Part shown: positions 15,092-24,397 of the stretch, one piece after another | Position numbering within the stretch: position 1 is the first letter of the stretch | Layout of the letters: the number at the start of each line of letters is the position of its first letter | Assembly: GCA_020853105.1 (NCBI GenBank) | Contig: JADYZM010000014.1 | Location: 1-48,953, forward strand | DNA length: 48,953 nucleotides | Reading direction: 5' to 3' | Source of the DNA: Flavobacteriales bacterium | GTDB lineage: Bacteria; Bacteroidota; Bacteroidia; Flavobacteriales_E; Vicingaceae | Notes under the pieces: generated by a model | Database searches by the model: none | Seen by the model: only the letters and a program-made list of their open reading frames with translations | Told to the model about the DNA's origin: nothing | Position numbers and translations under genes: made by a program

Positions 15092-17229
15092 GAAATCTTA
15101 CTCCAATTTTTTTTAGATTGTTTTATTTTCATAAGGTGATTTCGTATGTGAGAATTTTTAGTGAATTGAAGTATGGGGTCTTCTTTTAAAACATCAACAG
15201 CTTCATTTCGAGCCAACTGAATCAACTGACCGTCTTTAGCTAAATCGGCAATTTTTAAATTTACCAAACCACTTTGTTGTGTGCCTTGTATGTCCCCCGG
15301 GCCCCTTAGTTTAAGGTCAACTTCTGCAATTTCAAAACCATCATTTGTTGAAACCATCGTGTTTAGTCTCTGTTTTCCTTCAGAACTTAATTTATTTCCA
15401 CTCATTAAAATACAAAAAGACTGCTCTGCACCCCTTCCAACTCTGCCTCTAAGCTGATGAAGTTGAGATAAGCCAAATCGTTCAGCACTTTCAATTAACA
15501 TAACGCTTGCATTGGGTACATTAACACCAACTTCAATTACTGTAGTAGAAACCATAATATTTGTTTCCCCTCTCACAAATCGCTGCATTTCAAAATCTTT
15601 TACATCAGATTTCATTTGACCATGTACAATACTCACTTGGTATTGAGGAGTCGGGAATCGTTGAGAAATATTTTCAAACCCCTCCATCAAATCTTTGTAA
15701 TCCATTGTTTCTGATTCATTTATTAAAGGATATACGATATAAACCTGTCTTCCCTTTTTGATTTCTTCTTCAATTAAACCGTATGCTCTCAACCGATACG
15801 ATTCAAAAAAATGAATAGTTTTTATTGGCTTTCTTCCTTTTGGCAACTCATCAATAACAGAAACATCTAAATCACCATATAAGGTCATGGCTAATGTTCG
15901 TGGAATCGGGGTTGCTGTCATTACTAATACGTGGGGAGGTAATTCTGATTTGTTTTCAAAGGAAGTTATCGTTGAATTTGATGATTTGTTCCATAGTTTT
16001 GCTCGCTGAGCTACTCCAAAACGATGTTGTTCATCAACAACAACATATCCTAAGTTTTTAAATTTTACATTTTCTTCAAGTAAAGCATGAGTTCCGATTA
16101 ATATGTTAATTTTCCCCGAAGACAAATTATCGATAATCTCTTTTCTTTTTGATGCTTTTGTAGAACCGGTCAATAGTTCAACATGAATTTCCATTGTGTT
16201 TAGTAACTCCTTAATGCTTGAATAATGTTGGGTTGCCAATATTTCAGTTGGAGCCATTAGCGAAGTTTGATAACCGTTGTCGATTGCAATGAGCATGGTG
16301 AGCAATGCAACCATGGTTTTACCGCTGCCAACATCTCCTTGTAACAGCCTGTTCATGTGTTTTCCTGAGCCTAAGTCCTTTCTAATTTCTTTTATTACGC
16401 GTTTTTGGGCATTTGTGAGTTCAAAAGGTAAATAGTTGCTGTAAAATGTATTGAACTGTGTTCCAATTTCACCAAAGGTTTTTCCGGCTATAGTTTCTGA
16501 GTGTATTACTTTTTGTTGTAAAATCTGAAGTTGTAAAAAAAACAATTCTTCAAATTTCAATCTGAACAAAGCCTTTTGAAGTTGCTCATCATTTGTTGGG
16601 GCATGAGCCAAAATTACAGCCTCCTCTTTTGAAAGAAGGTTGTATTTCATCAAAATATTTTCTGATAGGGTTTCAAAAATATGTCCTTTAACTTGTTGAA
16701 TCAGATTTTGCTGAATTTTATGAATTCCCTTAGCAGATAATCCTTTTTTAGTTAACTTTTCTGAAGAATTATAAACACCTTCTAACCCAACAGATTTGCT
16801 TAACAATGCTTGTTCAACTAAATCCATTTCGGGATGTGTGATGTTGAATTTATTGTTAAACAGAGTAGGTTTTCCGAACAAAATATATTCATGATTGATT
16901 TTAAGAGAAGGTGCTATCCATTTGATTCCTCGAAACCAAATCAATTCAATTTCTCCGGTTTGGTCAACAAATTTTGCCACCAATCTTTTTGATTGGCGTT
17001 CTCCAACGGTTTCAATTTTGGTAATAATTCCTCTTAATTGAATGTATGCAATGCTTGAATTAATTTCGCCAATCGTAAAAACTTTGGATTTATCAATGTA
17101 TCTAAAGGGATAATACTCCAGCAATTGACCAAATGTGTAAATATTTAATTCCTTATTGAGTAATTCAGCTTTTTGTGGACCTACTCCTTTAAGAAATTCG
17201 ATTTTTGTATCTAGTACTGATGACATCAA
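15088..17229 (-). CDS. recG: ATP-dependent DNA helicase RecG
   Basis: RecG remodels stalled forks and branched DNA. The 713-residue protein has an N-terminal OB-fold wedge domain (about 1-230), Walker A in LLQGDVGSGKTMVA, the DEQH box in VVDEQHRFGVAQR, motif III MTATPIPRTL, and the motif VI region QLHQLRGRVGRG. C-terminal TRG-like sequence (GDIQGTQQSGL) is present. Length is normal. It is the last gene of a minus-strand run starting with the etf genes, 72 bases after the transporter gene, and it overlaps the convergent glycosidase by four bases. Confidence 0.97.
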   Translation of the reverse strand: MMSSVLDTKIEFLKGVGPQKAELLNKELNIYTFGQLLEYYPFRYIDKSKVFTIGEINSSIAYIQLRGIITKIETVGERQSKRLVAKFVDQTGEIELIWFRGIKWIAPSLKINHEYILFGKPTLFNNKFNITHPEMDLVEQALLSKSVGLEGVYNSSEKLTKKGLSAKGIHKIQQNLIQQVKGHIFETLSENILMKYNLLSKEEAVILAHAPTNDEQLQKALFRLKFEELFFLQLQILQQKVIHSETIAGKTFGEIGTQFNTFYSNYLPFELTNAQKRVIKEIRKDLGSGKHMNRLLQGDVGSGKTMVALLTMLIAIDNGYQTSLMAPTEILATQHYSSIKELLNTMEIHVELLTGSTKASKRKEIIDNLSSGKINILIGTHALLEENVKFKNLGYVVVDEQHRFGVAQRAKLWNKSSNSTITSFENKSELPPHVLVMTATPIPRTLAMTLYGDLDVSVIDELPKGRKPIKTIHFFESYRLRAYGLIEEEIKKGRQVYIVYPLINESETMDYKDLMEGFENISQRFPTPQYQVSIVHGQMKSDVKDFEMQRFVRGETNIMVSTTVIEVGVNVPNASVMLIESAERFGLSQLHQLRGRVGRGAEQSFCILMSGNKLSSEGKQRLNTMVSTNDGFEIAEVDLKLRGPGDIQGTQQSGLVNLKIADLAKDGQLIQLARNEAVDVLKEDPILQFTKNSHIRNHLMKIKQSKKNWSKIS

Positions 17230-17301
17230 ATTAAATAAATTTGGCAGCTATAAATTTACCAAATTAAGCAGAGTAAGAAAATTAATTGTTTTGATAAAAA
17301 G

Positions 17302-18606
17302 TTAAAGAATCATACCGACAATTACAGCAGTTAGCATAGAAGCAATAGTTCCTCCAATCAAAGCTTTAAATCCTAATTTGGACAACATTCCTTTTTGGTT
17401 GGGTGCTAACGCTCCAATACCGCCTATTTGTATTCCTATAGATGCAAAATTGGCAAATCCACACAAGATATACGTTGCCATTATGATTGATTTTTCTTCG
17501 GCAAATTTTCCTGCCATTTTCATTTCTCCCAAAGAAACATAAGCTACGAATTCATTCAATATTGTTTTTTCGCCAAGCAATTGTCCAACTAAAATCATAT
17601 CTTCAGTACATACACCCATTAACCATGCGATTGGGGCACAAATGTATCCGAGTATAAACTGAAAAGATAAACCGGAATAAGATGTATTGTCTATAATAAT
17701 TTGATTAATGCTGGTCCAGTCGCCAACTTTAAACAATATAAAGTTACACATTGCCATAAAAGCAATAAAAACTAAAAGCATTCCACCAACATTCACTGCT
17801 AAACGTATTCCTTGAGTGGTTCCTTCTGCTATGGCTTCAAGTGCATTTGCTCCAATTTTTTCTTTATTTACAGAGAGTGTTTCATCAAAGTTTTCAGTTT
17901 CAGGAACCAAAATTTTTGCTGCTACTACTGCTGCAGGTGCAGACATAACAGATGCAGCCAATAAATGTTTTGCGTAAAAAACTTGTTGAACAGGGTCATC
18001 TCCACCTAAAAATCCTACATATGCTGCTAATACTCCACCCGCAATTGTAGCCATTCCACCACTCATTAAACACATAATTTCTGATTTGGTCATTTTCTCC
18101 AAATATGGTTTAACCAATAATGGAGCTTCTGTTTGTCCTAAAAAGATGTTACCAGCGGCAGCTAAGCTTTCTGCTCCGGATAAACGCATTACTTTTTTCA
18201 TTACCCAAGCAAAAATATATACAACTTTTTGTAGCACTCCCCAGTAGTATAGAAGACTTGTCAACGCTGAGAAAAAAATTACGGTTGGCAGAATTGTAAT
18301 CACAAAATTTACAAGTGGTGTTTCCAACTGACCCGTGGAAAATGATTTGAACAGAAACATTGTTCCTTCTTGGGTAAATCCGATAACCTTAGTGAACAGT
18401 TTGCTAACCCATTCAAATCCTTTTTCAACAAAAGATACTTTTAGAACTAAAATAGCAAAAACAAATTGAATGATAATTCCTTTTATTACCAGTGACCAAC
18501 TGATTTTCTTTTTATTTTCACTAAACACCCATGTAATGGCTATTAAAACTAGTAGTCCTAGTAAACCTTTCAATATTGCTATGATATTAATTGCTAACAA
18601 TACCAT
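17302..18606 (-). CDS. Concentrative nucleoside transporter (NupC/CNT family)
   Basis: The 434-residue membrane protein has about ten hydrophobic segments and the CNT signature blocks. These include NIFLGQTEAPLLVKPYL, containing the conserved nucleoside-contact Q and E, and MSGGMATIAGGVLAAYVGF. It imports nucleosides driven by a sodium or proton gradient across the inner membrane. The C-terminal block GFANFASIGIQIGGIGALAP is also typical. It lies 15 bases downstream of the bifunctional nuclease gene in the etf operon, and would feed salvage together with Cdd. Confidence 0.94.
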   Translation of the reverse strand: MVLLAINIIAILKGLLGLLVLIAITWVFSENKKKISWSLVIKGIIIQFVFAILVLKVSFVEKGFEWVSKLFTKVIGFTQEGTMFLFKSFSTGQLETPLVNFVITILPTVIFFSALTSLLYYWGVLQKVVYIFAWVMKKVMRLSGAESLAAAGNIFLGQTEAPLLVKPYLEKMTKSEIMCLMSGGMATIAGGVLAAYVGFLGGDDPVQQVFYAKHLLAASVMSAPAAVVAAKILVPETENFDETLSVNKEKIGANALEAIAEGTTQGIRLAVNVGGMLLVFIAFMAMCNFILFKVGDWTSINQIIIDNTSYSGLSFQFILGYICAPIAWLMGVCTEDMILVGQLLGEKTILNEFVAYVSLGEMKMAGKFAEEKSIIMATYILCGFANFASIGIQIGGIGALAPNQKGMLSKLGFKALIGGTIASMLTAVIVGMIL

Positions 18607-18621
18607 TTTCAGGGAATTGGG

Positions 18622-19248
18622 TTATTTTGTTTTTCTTTTTGCTATTTCTTGCTGTATTTTAGACGCTTCTTCATAGTCTTCGTTGTCTATAGCAATTTGA
18701 AGAAGTTTCTTTAACTCATCAATAGTCATATCTTTACGTCCTTTTGCTTTTGGACTTGATTGCACAGGCTTATTCAATTGATTTTCTATTTCTCCAATTT
18801 GTCTTTCAATTTCTTGGGTAGGGTCTTTTTGGGAATCATCTATGACAATTCCTGCGTTGGATAAAATAAATTCGTAAGTATAAATAGGACATCCGAAACG
18901 AACAGCTATGGCTATTGCATCAGATGTACGCGTTTCGATTTCAGCAATCACTCCGTCTTTTTCTGATATTAATTTGGCGTAGAAAATACCTTCACGTAAA
19001 TCGTAAATTATTACTTCATTGATTTTTATGTCAAAAGCATCGGAAAATGATTTGAATAAATCATGTGTCAATGGACGGGTGGGAACCATCTTTTCAAGCT
19101 CAATTGCTATTGCCTGTGCTTCAAAACCGCCAATTATGATAGGTAATCTTCTTTTTTTTCCTTCAGATTCCCCTAAAACTAATGCATAAGCACCTGTTTG
19201 TGTTTGACTGTATGAAAGACCAACTATTTCAAGGTTTATTTTATCCAT
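18622..19248 (-). CDS. Bifunctional nuclease (DUF151) with C-terminal UVR motif
   Basis: The 208-residue protein begins with the DUF151/BFN domain (about 1-135). Typical blocks are LVLGESEGKKRRLPIIIGGFEAQAI (shortened here) and RTSDAIAIAVRFGCPIYTYE. The last 35 residues are a UVR motif of the UvrB/UvrC type (IDELKKLLQIAIDNEDYEEA), which binds partner proteins. DUF151 relatives in plants have DNase and RNase activity; the bacterial role is not established. The stop lies 15 bases before the transporter gene and the start 30 bases after etfA, so it is in the etf transcript. Confidence 0.92.
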   Translation of the reverse strand: MDKINLEIVGLSYSQTQTGAYALVLGESEGKKRRLPIIIGGFEAQAIAIELEKMVPTRPLTHDLFKSFSDAFDIKINEVIIYDLREGIFYAKLISEKDGVIAEIETRTSDAIAIAVRFGCPIYTYEFILSNAGIVIDDSQKDPTQEIERQIGEIENQLNKPVQSSPKAKGRKDMTIDELKKLLQIAIDNEDYEEASKIQQEIAKRKTK

Positions 19249-19278
19249 CTTTAATTGCTTTATGGCGGAAAAATTTTC

Positions 19279-20244
19279 TTAGTTGTTAGAGGCTTTGAAT
19301 TTTTTAACAGCTTCAACCAACTTAGGAACAACATCAAATGCGTCTCCAATAATTCCATAATCGGCAGCTTTAAAAAATGGTGCTTCAGCATCTGTGTTGA
19401 TTGCAACAATAATTTTGCTTCCGTTAACTCCGGCTAAATGTTGAATAGCTCCTGAAATTCCTATTGCAAAGTATAAATTCGGACGAATGGCTAATCCTGT
19501 TTGACCTACGTGTTCATGATGTGGTCTCCAGCCAATGTCTGCAACTGGTCTAGAACAAGCTGTAGCAGCACCTAACGCATGAGCAAGGTCTTCAATCATA
19601 CCCCAATTTTCAGGTCCTTTTAATCCACGACCGGCTGATACAACAATATCGGCTTCTGTTAATGATAATTCTGTAGATTCTTTTTTGATTTCTTTTACTT
19701 TCAATTGGGTTGAAGGTAGTTCTGTATTGAATGGAACAATTTCTGCAGTTACTTGATTATTAACTTTCTCTACCGAGTTTGGTAAAACGGAAATAATTTT
19801 TGTAGATGTAAGTATTTCTACTTCAGCAAATGCTTTTCCTGAAAAAACAGCTTTTTTTACTGAAAATCCGTTTTCAGTATTTGGTAGAGCAATTGCTCCT
19901 GAAACCAATCCGGCATCTAATTTTGCTGATAATCTTGGAGCAACTGATTTTCCTGAATAATCGTGTGCAAAAATAACTATTGTTGAGTTTTCTGATTTCA
20001 CTGCTTCTGCAACAACATGTGTAACTTTTTGCGGGTCAAAATCAGAAGTACCACTATTTGTAAAGTGTAAAACTTTTGATATACCATATTTTCCTAATTG
20101 GTCTAAACCATTTGAGGCTCCAATTACTAGGGCAATTGCTTTGTTTCCTGTTTTTGATGCTAATAATCCGCCATAATTAGCAGCTTCAATAGCATTTTTT
20201 GTAAGTGTTCCGTTGTTTGTTTCGGCGTATATTAAAATTGACAT
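19279..20244 (-). CDS. etfA: Electron transfer flavoprotein, alpha subunit
   Basis: ETF carries electrons from acyl-CoA and other dehydrogenases to the quinone pool. This 321-residue subunit has the N-terminal ETF domain and the FAD-binding C-terminal half: VSAGRGLKGPENWGMIEDLA, CSRPVADIGWRPHHEHVGQT and AIGISGAIQHLAG are all family hallmarks. It follows etfB by 20 bases. Length and motifs are complete. Confidence 0.97.
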   Translation of the reverse strand: MSILIYAETNNGTLTKNAIEAANYGGLLASKTGNKAIALVIGASNGLDQLGKYGISKVLHFTNSGTSDFDPQKVTHVVAEAVKSENSTIVIFAHDYSGKSVAPRLSAKLDAGLVSGAIALPNTENGFSVKKAVFSGKAFAEVEILTSTKIISVLPNSVEKVNNQVTAEIVPFNTELPSTQLKVKEIKKESTELSLTEADIVVSAGRGLKGPENWGMIEDLAHALGAATACSRPVADIGWRPHHEHVGQTGLAIRPNLYFAIGISGAIQHLAGVNGSKIIVAINTDAEAPFFKAADYGIIGDAFDVVPKLVEAVKKFKASNN

Positions 20245-20264
20245 GATTCTTTCTTTTTTTTTTA

Positions 20265-21005
20265 TTAAATTGCTTTTGCTTCGTTATGTAATAATGATAC
20301 TAGTTCTTCCACATTAGATGCGTCAACAAACTTACAAGCAGACTTAGCAGGTGGTAGAGTAAATGCTTTAACTTTGGTTGCATTTTGAGATGAGTATGCA
20401 GGTAAAACTGTTAATGGTTTAGTTCTGGCAGCCATAATTCCTCTCATATTTGGAATTCGAGCCTCTGCCATTCCTTTTGCAGCACTAATTACGAAAGGTG
20501 TAGTAACTTCTACAACTTCAACCCCACCTTCTATTTCTCTTTCAATTGTTGCTGTATTGCCTGATAGGCTTAATTTTGAAGCCAATGAAACGAATGGTAC
20601 ATTTAGAAGTTCTGCAACCATTCCTGCAACTTGAGAACCGTTGTAATCAATAGTTTCCTTGCCACAAAATACCATATCAAATGTATTTTGTTTTGTGTAT
20701 TCAGCAATTTGTTTTGCAACAGAAAGGGCATCTTCTGTTGAAGATTCTATTCTAACAGCATCGTCAGCTCCTATTGCCAATGCTTTTCTAATGATAGGGT
20801 CGTTGTCTGCACCTCCAACATTCAAAATAGTAACATTTCCGCCTCCTGCTTCTTTTATTTCAAGAGCTCTAACTAGAGCATACCATTCGTCATAAGGATT
20901 CACAATAAATTGAACTCCATTTTCGTCAAATTTACTGTTGTTATCAGTAAATGCAATTTTTGAAGTTGTATCCGGTGCTTTGCTGATGCAAACTAAAATT
21001 TTCAT
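20265..21005 (-). CDS. etfB: Electron transfer flavoprotein, beta subunit
   Basis: The 246-residue partner of EtfA binds the AMP structural cofactor in ETFs of this type. Visible blocks are NPYDEWYALVRALEIKEAGG, a conserved AIGADDAVRIE segment and the FCGKETIDYNGSQVAGMVAE block that is the ETF beta signature. It is the first gene of the etfB-etfA-nuclease-transporter run. Upstream, 161 bases separate it from the NUDIX gene. Confidence 0.97.
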   Translation of the reverse strand: MKILVCISKAPDTTSKIAFTDNNSKFDENGVQFIVNPYDEWYALVRALEIKEAGGGNVTILNVGGADNDPIIRKALAIGADDAVRIESSTEDALSVAKQIAEYTKQNTFDMVFCGKETIDYNGSQVAGMVAELLNVPFVSLASKLSLSGNTATIEREIEGGVEVVEVTTPFVISAAKGMAEARIPNMRGIMAARTKPLTVLPAYSSQNATKVKAFTLPPAKSACKFVDASNVEELVSLLHNEAKAI

Positions 21006-21143
21006 AATTTTTTTGATTTTTCTATTTAAATAATATCAATTACGAAATTACTAATATCGATAAGAAATAAAACATGATTTAAAGCAGATATTAAACGTTT
21101 TTTAAACAATTTAAGACTACTTTTCAACTAAATTACTGAAGAA

Positions 21144-21151
21144 CAAATATA
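21144..21151 (-). promoter_or_regulatory. Possible -7 element (TATATTTG on minus) upstream of etfB
   Basis: The minus strand reads TATATTTG, an exact TAnnTTTG match, inside the 161-base gap before etfB. No good TTTG lies at the right distance upstream, and the leader would be about 135 bases. The support is weak. Confidence 0.3.
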
Positions 21152-21166
21152 CATACCTCTAAAATA

Positions 21167-21727
21167 CTATAAGGATTTGTTGTTCAGTAAAATTTTTGTT
21201 TTTAAAATACCGGCTACACTTAAACTGTCGGTAATTTCACCTTTCATTACCATGTTGTATGCCTCTTCAAAGGGTAATTTTTTTATTGAAAGCACTTCAT
21301 CTTCTTCTGGTTCAGGTGCATGAAAAGATAGGTTTTTTGCAATATAAATTGTGCCTGATTCATCAGTTACTGAATTACTAAGGTGCATTTCTAATAGTTT
21401 TTCCCAATGTTCTGCTTTTATCCCTAATTCTTCCATCAATTCTCTTTTTGCAGATTCTAATATATCAATTTCATATTTTCCTCCGCCTTCACAAATTTCC
21501 CAACTGTATTGATTTAATGGATAGCGATATTGACCAACTAGCCAAGTGTTATTATCTTCATCTAACGGAATAATTCCTATTGCATGGTTTTTATAGTGAA
21601 TTGTACCATAAATACCAGGATTTCCGGCAGCATTTATTACTTGATGCTCAACTACTTTTATCCATGGATTGTCGTATTTAACATCGCAATCAATGGTTTT
21701 CCACGGGTTTTGCTTAGTGGCAGACAT
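21167..21727 (-). CDS. NUDIX hydrolase, probably ADP-ribose/ADP-sugar pyrophosphatase
   Basis: The 186-residue protein contains the Nudix box read as GGGKYEIDILESAKRELMEE followed by LGI, with the REL.EELG metal-binding core. The flanking features (VGQYRYPLNQYSWEICEGG before, LSNSVTDESGTIYIAKNL after) resemble ADP-ribose pyrophosphatases. It would hydrolyse nucleoside diphosphate-linked substrates in the cytoplasm. It sits 17 bases downstream of the DUF4197 lipoprotein gene in the same direction. Confidence 0.92.
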   Translation of the reverse strand: MSATKQNPWKTIDCDVKYDNPWIKVVEHQVINAAGNPGIYGTIHYKNHAIGIIPLDEDNNTWLVGQYRYPLNQYSWEICEGGGKYEIDILESAKRELMEELGIKAEHWEKLLEMHLSNSVTDESGTIYIAKNLSFHAPEPEEDEVLSIKKLPFEEAYNMVMKGEITDSLSVAGILKTKILLNNKSL

Positions 21728-21744
21728 TATTCCTACACTTTAAA

Positions 21745-22461
21745 TTATTTAAAAACTTTTTTTAATAAGTCTGTTACTCTAGCCATTGGGTCTTTTCTGA
21801 TTTTTGCTTCTTCTTTTTCAATCATTAAGAACAATCCGTCCATAGCTTTTGTAGTTATGTAGTCTTCTAAATTTGGGTTCATTTTTTCGATAAATGGAAT
21901 TTTGTTGTATGTATTGATAACCGGATTCCAATATTTAGTTACTTCAACTTGTTCAATTGCATTTTTAACAATGGGGTTAAACTTAATTTTTAATGAAGCA
22001 CTTGTTTTTTCTCTCAAATATTGAGTTGCAGCATTATCATTTCCTTTTAATATAGCGAATCCATCGGCAATTGTCATTTCTTTTACTGCATTGATAAAAA
22101 TAGGAGCTGCTTCAATACTGGCTTTTTCTGCAGCACGATTTAGAGTTAAAACAAATTCATCAACTTGTTTTTTCATACCCAATTCTTCGACTTTATTTTT
22201 AACTTTAATTGCTTCCGCCGGAAACGGTATAAATATTTCAGGATTTTTATAAAACCCATCTAGTTTTGAAGTTAAGTTAGTTGAATTGTTTGTTCCCACA
22301 GTAAGGGCTTCACGTAGTCCACTAATTACTTCATCATTAGTTAATGCAGGTGAACTTGTTCCTGTTACTGAATTTACTTGCTCCATAACAGAAGTCATAT
22401 CCCTGCAACTGGTTAATGTAATTATTGTAATTGTCAGTGCTGAAAATAGATTTTTTTTCAT
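21745..22461 (-). CDS. DUF4197 lipoprotein
   Basis: The 238-residue protein has a lipoprotein signal ending TLTSC (Cys at 19). The mature part is a helical DUF4197 domain: LTNDEVISGLREALTVGTNN near the N-terminus and the block KTSASLKIKFNPIVKNAIEQ in the middle are characteristic. The function of the family is unknown. A periplasmic, membrane-anchored location is inferred. Upstream is the divergent cinA gene, and downstream the NUDIX gene. Confidence 0.9.
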   Translation of the reverse strand: MKKNLFSALTITIITLTSCRDMTSVMEQVNSVTGTSSPALTNDEVISGLREALTVGTNNSTNLTSKLDGFYKNPEIFIPFPAEAIKVKNKVEELGMKKQVDEFVLTLNRAAEKASIEAAPIFINAVKEMTIADGFAILKGNDNAATQYLREKTSASLKIKFNPIVKNAIEQVEVTKYWNPVINTYNKIPFIEKMNPNLEDYITTKAMDGLFLMIEKEEAKIRKDPMARVTDLLKKVFK

Positions 22462-22539
22462 AATTGGGTGTGTTATTTTGAATCCAAAAGTAAGGAAAGA
22501 TATTTTTTTTATTTGGTAGCGTTAGCTAAATCTTAATAC

Positions 22540-22547
22540 TAATTTTG
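22540..22547 (+). promoter_or_regulatory. Bacteroidota -7 promoter element (TAATTTTG) for cinA
   Basis: TAATTTTG is an exact TAnnTTTG match four bases before the cinA ATG. A TTTG at 22512-22515 is the best -33 candidate, though the 24-base spacing is slightly long. Predicted transcription would start at or within a base of the ATG, so the mRNA may be leaderless. Confidence 0.5.
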
Positions 22548-22551
22548 AAAA

Positions 22552-23793
22552 ATGAATTTAGAAATTATTTCAATTGGTGATGAATTATTGATTGGGCAAA
22601 CTCTCAACACAAATGCTCATTGGATAGCTTCTGAAGTCGATAAAGTAGGCTTCTCAGTAACTCGCCATACTACCGTAGGGGATACTAAAAATGAAATCAT
22701 TGAGGCATTATCATTGGCATTGAAAAAAAATGATGTAATACTTATCACAGGAGGACTCGGACCTACAAATGATGATTTGACTATGCCCGTTTTGAATGAT
22801 TTTTTTGGAGGTAAAATAATAGAAAACAAAGAAGTATTACAAGATATTGAAAAATTGGTGCTGAGTAGGGGAATGGAAATGAATATCAATAACATTCGTC
22901 AGGCATTAGTACCCGATATTTGTGTTCCAATCAGAAATAAAAACGGAACCGCTCCCGGTTTGTGGTTTGACATTAATAATAAAATTATTGTTGCATTACC
23001 CGGCGTACCTTTTGAAATGAAAGCTATGCTCACCGATGATGTCCTGCCGCGTTTGATTGGGAAATTTAAGTTGCCAATAATAATTCATAGGATTGTTTAT
23101 ACTCAGGGTATTCCGGAATCTAAATTGGCTGAAGTAATTGCTGGCTGGGAGAATAATTTACCGAGCACTATAAAATTAGCCTATTTACCTTCACCAGGAC
23201 GAGTAAAGTTGAGATTGTCTTCAACTGGTGCTGATAGAAATAAAATGAGCGAGTTAATCGAAATTGCTGTTGAAGAGTTAAAAATGATAATTGCACCGTT
23301 TATTTATTCTACAGAAGCTGGAAATATTGAGGAAATAATTGGAAAATTATTATCCGATAAAAAAGTAACTATAGCCACAGCAGAAAGTTGTACAGGCGGA
23401 TATATTTCACATTTAATAACGAGTGTTTCCGGAAGTTCAGACTATTACACGGGTTCAGTAATCAGCTATTCCAATGATATTAAAGTTCGTGAACTTGGAG
23501 TAAATAGCTTAGATATTGAAAAATATGGTGCTGTTAGTAAACAAGTGGTTGAACAAATGGCAGAAGGAGTATTAAAAAAAATGAATGTGGATTATTCAAT
23601 TGCTGTTTCCGGAATTGCCGGTCCCACTGGGGGAACTGATGATAAACCTGTAGGAACAGTGTGGATTGCTATTTCCAGTAAGCTTTATGGAACGCAAAGT
23701 AAGGAATATCGCTTTGGAAAAATAAGAAGCGTAAATATTGAACGAACTGCAGTTGCAGCCCTTGGAATGCTCAGAGAATTATTGATAAAGTAA
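22552..23793 (+). CDS. cinA: CinA family protein: MoCF-like domain plus nicotinamide-nucleotide amidase
   Basis: The 413-residue protein has the N-terminal MoCF-like domain (about 1-170: SIGDELLIGQTLNTNAHWIA and ITGGLGPTNDDLT). The C-terminal CinA domain (about 255-410) has TAESCTGGYISHLITSVSGS with the presumed nucleophilic Ser and VSGIAGPTGGTDDKPVGTVW. In studied cases this domain deamidates NMN in the pyridine nucleotide cycle, and the N-terminal domain hydrolyses ADP-ribose. Despite its name it is not specific to competence. The gene is single and ends at a bidirectional terminator. Confidence 0.96.
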   Translation: MNLEIISIGDELLIGQTLNTNAHWIASEVDKVGFSVTRHTTVGDTKNEIIEALSLALKKNDVILITGGLGPTNDDLTMPVLNDFFGGKIIENKEVLQDIEKLVLSRGMEMNINNIRQALVPDICVPIRNKNGTAPGLWFDINNKIIVALPGVPFEMKAMLTDDVLPRLIGKFKLPIIIHRIVYTQGIPESKLAEVIAGWENNLPSTIKLAYLPSPGRVKLRLSSTGADRNKMSELIEIAVEELKMIIAPFIYSTEAGNIEEIIGKLLSDKKVTIATAESCTGGYISHLITSVSGSSDYYTGSVISYSNDIKVRELGVNSLDIEKYGAVSKQVVEQMAEGVLKKMNVDYSIAVSGIAGPTGGTDDKPVGTVWIAISSKLYGTQSKEYRFGKIRSVNIERTAVAALGMLRELLIK

Positions 23794-23809
23794 TGAATTT
23801 TTACAAAAG

Positions 23810-23838
23810 AAAAAGGCTGATGTTTCATCAGCCTTTTT
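23810..23838. terminator. Bidirectional terminator between cinA and rplS
   Basis: A 13-bp perfect stem (AAAAAGGCTGATG / CATCAGCCTTTTT) with a TTT loop separates the convergent genes cinA and rplS. It has A and T runs on both flanks. Confidence 0.92.
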
Positions 23839-23857
23839 TATGAATTAACAAAAAATA

Positions 23858-24217
23858 TTATTCTTCAGTAGTTCTTCTTCTTTCTTTAATTCTTGCAGAT
23901 TTTCCGGTTAAATCTCTCAAATAATAAATTCTAGCACGTTTAACTCTACCATGTTTAACAACGTCAATTTTATCAATAAATGGAGAAGCTATAGGGAAAA
24001 TTCTTTCAACACCAATATTTCCTGACATTTTTCTAACTGTAAAAGTTTCGTTTGCACCTGAATTTTTTCTTTGAAGAACAGTGCCTTGAAATTGTTGAAT
24101 TCTTTCTTTTGAGCCTTCTTTAATTTTATAGTGTACTACCACAGTATCTCCCGATTTGAATGATGGGAATTTATTTACAGGTGATAAGTCGTTTTCAACA
24201 AATTTTATCGCGTCCAT
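23858..24217 (-). CDS. rplS: Large ribosomal subunit protein bL19
   Basis: The 119-residue protein has the L19 blocks [50 protein letters not shown] and [20 protein letters not shown]. It lies at the interface of the 30S and 50S subunits. The gene is alone here, without rimM or trmD next to it, which is common in Bacteroidota. A near-consensus promoter precedes it and a strong terminator follows. Confidence 0.98.
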   Translation of the reverse strand: MDAIKFVENDLSPVNKFPSFKSGDTVVVHYKIKEGSKERIQQFQGTVLQRKNSGANETFTVRKMSGNIGVERIFPIASPFIDKIDVVKHGRVKRARIYYLRDLTGKSARIKERRRTTEE

Positions 24218-24257
24218 GCTGCTAAATATTAAATATAAATTACTTTTTTAAGGGTTG

Positions 24258-24289
24258 CAAATTTAGAAATTAATAATTGAGTTCGCAAA
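24258..24289 (-). promoter_or_regulatory. Near-consensus Bacteroidota promoter of rplS
   Basis: On the minus strand TTTG (24286-24289), a 20-base spacer and TAAATTTG (24258-24265) match the Bacteroidota -33/-7 consensus exactly. Transcription should start near 24254, giving a leader of about 37 bases before the rplS ATG. The rest of the gap up to 24397 shows nothing recognisable. Confidence 0.8.
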
Positions 24290-24397
24290 CAAATTGTTGA
24301 AATATTTTGTTTTGTTTTATGGTTTTCAATTTTTTTTTGAATAAATATAGCTATATAACATCTACTTTACGTTGATAAGGTAATTTTTAAGATACAA

